Below are positions 33,555-36,772 of a stretch of 36,772 nucleotides of DNA, in pieces. Each line of letters begins with the position of its first letter. Within the stretch, counting starts at the first letter, position 1. A program made the translations under genes and the position numbers. The notes under the pieces are model-generated. The model made no database searches. It saw only the letters and a program-made list of their open reading frames with translations, and was not told the DNA's origin. The stretch is from Planctomycetales bacterium 4572_13. GTDB lineage: Bacteria > Planctomycetota > Phycisphaerae > Sedimentisphaerales > Anaerohalosphaeraceae. The DNA lies in the NCBI GenBank assembly GCA_002084585.1, contig NBLM01000011.1:1-36772 (forward strand), read 5' to 3'.

Positions 33555-34130
33555 TTAAGACAGGATATTACAGCTTTGGTGGATGCAGGATAAGAGGGTG
33601 CTCATGTTTTCCGGTTCTGTGATGACTGCGTCGAAGCCCTTGATTTTCAGGGCGGCGGCTTCTTTGGGACCGAGTCCGCCGGCAAGGGCGACGAGTGTGC
33701 AGTTGGCAAGATCATCGCAATCGCGGACATATCCGCACAAATTAGCCGAATCGATATCGCTGCTCATCAAGTCGATCAGGATGATATTGGGCGAGAACTT
33801 CAGGGCCATTAAGCCCGCGTCGAAGCTGTTGTGGGCGCATTGAATCTCAAAGCTGCCCTGGGTTTGGAGTTGGTTGGCGAATCGCCGGGCGTATTCGGTC
33901 CGGCTGTCGATAATCAGAATGCGAAGTTTGCCTTTTTCCACCTCGCCGGTCGGGATGTCGTGGGCTTTCATAAAGCGGATCAGCTCAGTCTGTGGGATGC
34001 GGCGATCTTTCGAACCTGGTATTCGGTATCCGCCAAGCCGTCCGGAATCGAACCATTTTGTAACCGTTCGCGGGGCGACATTGCAAAGCTGTGCGACCTG
34101 TCCGGTTGTTAAGACATCTTTTTTTCGCAT
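33555..34130 (-). CDS. HTH (excisionase/MerR-like) and receiver-domain regulator
   Basis: The 191-residue protein starts with an excisionase/MerR-type winged helix: DVLTTGQVAQLCNVAPRTVTKWFDSGRLGGYRIPG then DRRIPQTELIRFM (about residues 4-58). A receiver domain follows (from about 70): LRILIIDSRTEYARRFANQL, IILIDLMSSDIDSANL with a plausible phosphoacceptor Asp, VALAGGLGPKEAAALKIKG. The order, DNA binding first and receiver last, is reversed from ordinary response regulators and I know it as a recurring planctomycete arrangement. The usual lysine near the end of a receiver is not clear, so signalling by phosphorylation is uncertain. Start ATG 34130 with GGAG 10 bases upstream; an earlier ATG at 34154 is less likely. 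No histidine kinase neighbours it. Confidence 0.82.
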   Translation of the reverse strand: MRKKDVLTTGQVAQLCNVAPRTVTKWFDSGRLGGYRIPGSKDRRIPQTELIRFMKAHDIPTGEVEKGKLRILIIDSRTEYARRFANQLQTQGSFEIQCAHNSFDAGLMALKFSPNIILIDLMSSDIDSANLCGYVRDCDDLANCTLVALAGGLGPKEAAALKIKGFDAVITEPENMSTLLSCIHQSCNILS

Positions 34131-34504
34131 TCTATCAGGACTCCAAAACGGCACAGGGCCGACACTTTCGACGATTCATTGTTCAAGGGGCCGCTTCCTG
34201 TTTTCGGCCTTTTCTGTATCGGTTCAGGGCCGCTGTGAAATAACCAAATAGAGGCCAAGACAGCGATTTTGTATAAAAAACGGTGATCGCCGCCGTAATT
34301 CGTCCGATAAAAGAACTTTGCTGTGCAAGCATCCAGGGTGATAAAGGCCCCCGAGAACAGATTACGCCGCCGCGATTAAAATCTTGCAAAATGATTGGAT
34401 AACGGTATGATAAGGGCCGGACAGCGGGGGCAACTTCGAGCCAAGCTAACTTCCATTGGATACATAATGGACCAAGAGGTGCGATTACAGGATATTGAAC
34501 GGCC
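34131..34504. other. divergent intergenic region with one promoter
   Basis: The 374 bases separate the minus-strand regulator from the plus-strand HAD gene. They hold a promoter for the latter at 34384-34411. A frame of 107 codons on the minus strand (34506-34183) has no binding site or recognisable motif and I do not call it. I see no riboswitch family I know. Confidence 0.5.
34384..34411 (+). promoter_or_regulatory. possible promoter for HAD hydrolase-thrC
   Basis: TTGCAA (34384-34389) and TATGAT (34406-34411), 16 bases apart, would start a transcript near 34418, 87 bases before the HAD start codon. Confidence 0.45.
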
Positions 34505-35299
34505 ATGAGTAAGCGGCAGATCGAAGCGGTTATTTTTGACCTTGGCGAAACCCTGCTGAACTTTGGCAGGTTGGATAAGGATGCGTTTTTTGATAAAGCG
34601 CTGCTTGACTCTTACGATTACCTGAAAGAACTTTTGCAGCCGGTCGGCTCCTATCGAGCGTATCGGTTCTTTCACAAGTGGGGGATTCGATGGCATCTGC
34701 TGCGATCCTGGATGTCCGGCAACGATTTTGATTCGCTGGAACTGCTCAAGGGCTACGGCCAAAAACGAGGTTTTCATCTGGACGAATCGCAGTGGGAAGA
34801 ACTCCACTGGCGATGGTATCAGGGATTGAGCGAGGTGGCCCAAATTGAGCCGGGAACAGCCAATGCCCTGCACCAACTTAGTGGGATGGGCCTGAAAATC
34901 GGTTTGCTGTCCAATACCTTTGTCCATAAAAGCTGCCTCGAACGGCATTTGGAGAGTGAGGGGTTGTTACGATATTTGCCGGATCGTTTCTATTCATACG
35001 ATTTTGATTATCGCAAGCCGGATGTTCGGATTTTTCAGGAGGTCGCTGATAAAATGGGCGTTGCTGCCGAGCGGACGATTTATGTGGGCGACCGTGTGGA
35101 TAATGATGTCGAGGGGTCGCTGGCGGCGGGAATGCTGCCGGTTTTGAAAAAGGCATACACGAACGAAAAAACGAAGACCCCGGCCAGCGTCCAAAAGATT
35201 ACAACAATCGCCGAACTTCCGGAACTGATTCGACAAATGTGCAAAATTCCGTGCTCTCAGGAGAAAATAAAACAGCAATCCATCTGCAAAGAAAGATAA
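34505..35299 (+). CDS. HAD-superfamily hydrolase, subfamily IA
   Basis: A 264-residue HAD hydrolase. Motif I is FDLGETLL: the first Asp (nucleophile) is present but the position of the second Asp is Gly, as in the DLG-type branch (YihX-like). Motif II is IGLLSNTF, motif III lysine in [11 protein letters not shown] and motif [21 protein letters not shown]. The cap, rich in aromatic residues ([13 protein letters not shown]), is larger than in the other HAD gene of the window. About 25 basic residues at the C-terminus are not typical. It sits 4 bases before thrC and is surely co-transcribed. That invites the guess that it acts near threonine or serine metabolism, but the sequence does not show a substrate. 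The binding site is weak (AGGA about 12 bases upstream). Confidence 0.85.
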   Translation: MSKRQIEAVIFDLGETLLNFGRLDKDAFFDKALLDSYDYLKELLQPVGSYRAYRFFHKWGIRWHLLRSWMSGNDFDSLELLKGYGQKRGFHLDESQWEELHWRWYQGLSEVAQIEPGTANALHQLSGMGLKIGLLSNTFVHKSCLERHLESEGLLRYLPDRFYSYDFDYRKPDVRIFQEVADKMGVAAERTIYVGDRVDNDVEGSLAAGMLPVLKKAYTNEKTKTPASVQKITTIAELPELIRQMCKIPCSQEKIKQQSICKER

Positions 35300-35303
35300 C
35301 AAA

Positions 35304-36647
35304 ATGAAAGATAAGGCGTTTCAAAAGTGTATCAACCCTCAATGCGGCCGTGAATTTGGCAGCCGAGAGGTGTTTTTTAAGTGTCCGGCGTGTGGTGATC
35401 TGCTGGATATCAAGTACAACTGGGATCGCATCGAACGGCCGTCAAAGCTGAGCGATTTTTCCAAGCGATGGTCGGCGCGGAACAATCGGCTGGATTTTTC
35501 CGGCGTGTGGCGGTTTCGTGAATTGCTGGATTTTTGTCCTGATGAGGACAAAGTCAGTGTGGGTGAGGGCCAGACGCTTTTGCAGTCCGCTTGCGGGTTG
35601 GCAAGTGATCTAGGGATGAAGCCGGGTGGTCTGTTCCTGCAATATGAAGGGATGAATCCGTCCGGTTCGTTTAAGGATAACGGGATGACGGCAGCGTTTA
35701 GCCATGCCAAGATGGTGGCCGCCGCCGCGAGTGCGTGTGCCTCGACGGGCAACACTTCGGCCTCGATGGCGTTGTATGCTCATTCCAGCGGGATCAAGGC
35801 GACGGTGTTCATCGGTGAGGGCAAGATTGCTTTCGGTAAGCTCAGTCAGGCGATGGATTACGGGGCGCATACGATTCAGGTGGCCGGCGATTTTGATGAT
35901 TGTATGCGGCAGGTGCAGGATGTTTGTACCGAGCTGAATATTTATCTGGTTAATTCGCTTAATCCGTTTCGGCTGGAAGGGCAGAAAACGATTATGCTGC
36001 GGATCATCGAAGGGCTTGGCTGGGAAGTGCCGGACTGGATCATCGTCCCCGGCGGCAATCTGGGTAACAGCAGCTCATTCGGTAAGGCGTTTGCCGAGTT
36101 GAAAGAGCTGGGTTTGATAGACCGTGTGCCGCGGCTGGCGGTAATTAACGCCTCCGGTGCTAATACGCTGACCGAATTGGTCAACGAGAAAGGTCTGCGA
36201 TGGAACGGCGGCGATGTCGATCAGCAGGTGATTGATGACTATTACGACAACTTAGATGCGACGAACTATCGGCCCGATACCATCGCTTCGGCGATTGAGA
36301 TTTCACGGCCGGTCAATCTCAAAAAGTGTCTGCGGGCGCTGGATATTTGTGAGGGTGTGGTGCTGGATGTGTCGGATGAGGAAATTCTTGATGCGAAGGC
36401 ACAAATTGGTGCGTGTGGTCTTGGCTGTGAACCGGCTTCGGCGGCGACTATCGCCGGACTTAAACATTTGCTGGCCAACGGCACGGTGGATAAAGATGCC
36501 CGTGTGGTGTGTGTTTTGACCGGCCACTTGCTCAAGGATCCCGACGCGACGGTGAACTATCACGGTAAGGCGGCGCGCGAGTTTTCGAATCCGCCTGTGC
36601 AGGTCGAGAACGATTTTCAGAAAATCATCGCGCTTATAAAATCATAG
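35304..36647 (+). CDS. thrC: threonine synthase
   Basis: ThrC converts O-phosphohomoserine to threonine with PLP (fold type II). The 447-residue protein starts with a zinc-ribbon-like cluster (CINPQC and FKCPACGD, about residues 9-32). The PLP lysine is Lys124 in [31 protein letters not shown] follows, with the phosphate-binding [15 protein letters not shown] in the second domain and [11 protein letters not shown] at the end. The length and the N-terminal ribbon are as in the longer bacterial and archaeal type. The binding site is poor (GAAAG about 10 bases before the ATG), consistent with coupling to the HAD gene 4 bases upstream. Confidence 0.94.
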   Translation: MKDKAFQKCINPQCGREFGSREVFFKCPACGDLLDIKYNWDRIERPSKLSDFSKRWSARNNRLDFSGVWRFRELLDFCPDEDKVSVGEGQTLLQSACGLASDLGMKPGGLFLQYEGMNPSGSFKDNGMTAAFSHAKMVAAAASACASTGNTSASMALYAHSSGIKATVFIGEGKIAFGKLSQAMDYGAHTIQVAGDFDDCMRQVQDVCTELNIYLVNSLNPFRLEGQKTIMLRIIEGLGWEVPDWIIVPGGNLGNSSSFGKAFAELKELGLIDRVPRLAVINASGANTLTELVNEKGLRWNGGDVDQQVIDDYYDNLDATNYRPDTIASAIEISRPVNLKKCLRALDICEGVVLDVSDEEILDAKAQIGACGLGCEPASAATIAGLKHLLANGTVDKDARVVCVLTGHLLKDPDATVNYHGKAAREFSNPPVQVENDFQKIIALIKS

Positions 36648-36695
36648 CGGCTTGTGGCGGAGGAACCCCGAATGAACTTAGGGCGGTCAAGCCGC
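36647..36695. repeat. inverted repeat after thrC
   Basis: GCGGCTTG (36647-36654) and CAAGCCGC (36688-36695) pair exactly around 33 bases, with CCC/GGG able to pair inside. The left arm begins at the last base of the thrC stop codon. No T-run follows. The core CAAGCCGC is also the core of the repeat beside cmoA, so the two may belong to one repeat family. Confidence 0.5.
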
Positions 36696-36709
36696 AACCA
36701 AATAGACGA

Positions 36710-36772
36710 TTGAGATTACAGAAGTAAAATAGTAGTATCCTTATTTTGTCAACACTAACAAATAGAAAGGAT
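36710..36772 (+). promoter_or_regulatory. promoter and ribosome binding site for the next gene
   Basis: TTGAGA (36710-36715) and TAGTAT (36733-36738), 17 bases apart, are followed near the window's end by AGAAAGGA (36764-36771), a strong ribosome binding site. A gene should begin just beyond 36772; it cannot be seen. Confidence 0.5.

Noticed and set aside
34183-34506. 107-codon minus-strand frame in the divergent gap
   Set aside because: Hydrophobic and open, but with no start signal and no match to a known family; left uncalled.
34538-34560. HAD hydrolase at 34505 as a dead enzyme because motif I lacks the second Asp
   Set aside because: The DLG form of motif I occurs in active HAD phosphatases of the YihX type, and motifs II-IV are intact.
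1-36772. CRISPR array, prophage, insertion sequence or tRNA genes
   Set aside because: I found no regularly spaced repeats, phage or transposase genes, or tRNA-like cloverleafs when reading both strands.

Overview
The window looks like chromosomal DNA of a bacterium of the Planctomycetota, most likely class Phycisphaerae. This is an inference from gene content: ENIGW-repeat secreted protein with a dockerin-like tail, a bacterial topoisomerase VI A subunit, an excisionase-type HTH fused to a receiver domain, an extended ribosomal protein THX, a membrane pyrophosphatase, and NspC-type polyamine synthesis. No phylogenetic test was possible. Most genes are intact housekeeping genes. No tRNA, rRNA, CRISPR array or transposase was seen.

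Layout. 1-2.9 kb: a frameshifted secreted-protein gene, an MgtC-like membrane protein and a cardiolipin synthase. 3-7.1 kb: an ADP-forming acyl-CoA synthetase followed by a CoA-transferase fused to a Pat-type GNAT acetyltransferase. 7.2-9.6 kb: nspC and a 55-codon ribosomal protein THX gene on the minus strand, then cmoA on the plus strand. 9.7-13.6 kb: an etfB-etfA-acyl-CoA dehydrogenase operon with its own promoter and a perfect 12-bp terminator stem. 13.6-18.3 kb: a HAD phosphatase, then dnaG-rpoD behind a clear promoter. 18.4-21.6 kb (minus): SpoIIE-type phosphatase, yggS, topoisomerase VI A. 21.78-21.91 kb: a candidate small RNA gene (promoter, hairpin, T-run). 22-26.4 kb (minus): yjbQ, argS, and an AT-richer MjaI-like restriction-modification pair lodged between argS and rsfS. 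26.5-30.3 kb (minus): hppA and argJ. 30.3-36.8 kb: a palindrome island, a small beta-carbonic-anhydrase-like gene, dprA, a TPR protein, an HTH-receiver regulator, and a HAD hydrolase-thrC pair. The window ends with a promoter and ribosome binding site for the next gene.

How the genes work together. Acyl-CoA synthetase, CoA-transferase/GNAT, EtfAB and acyl-CoA dehydrogenase form a short-chain acyl-CoA module: acid activation, CoA exchange, alpha-beta oxidation and possibly lysine-acetylation feedback. dnaG-rpoD is the core of the macromolecular synthesis operon without rpsU. The restriction-modification pair is translationally linked to argS by overlapping stop and start codons, but its methyltransferase is broken: the AdoMet-binding motif is missing and the frame is disrupted, while the nuclease reads intact.

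The observations most worth a second look are the candidate small RNA at 21811-21914, the broken methyltransferase beside an apparently intact nuclease, the CoA-transferase-GNAT fusion next to a GNAT-less acyl-CoA synthetase, and several palindromic intergenic elements, one pair of which shows compensatory stem changes.
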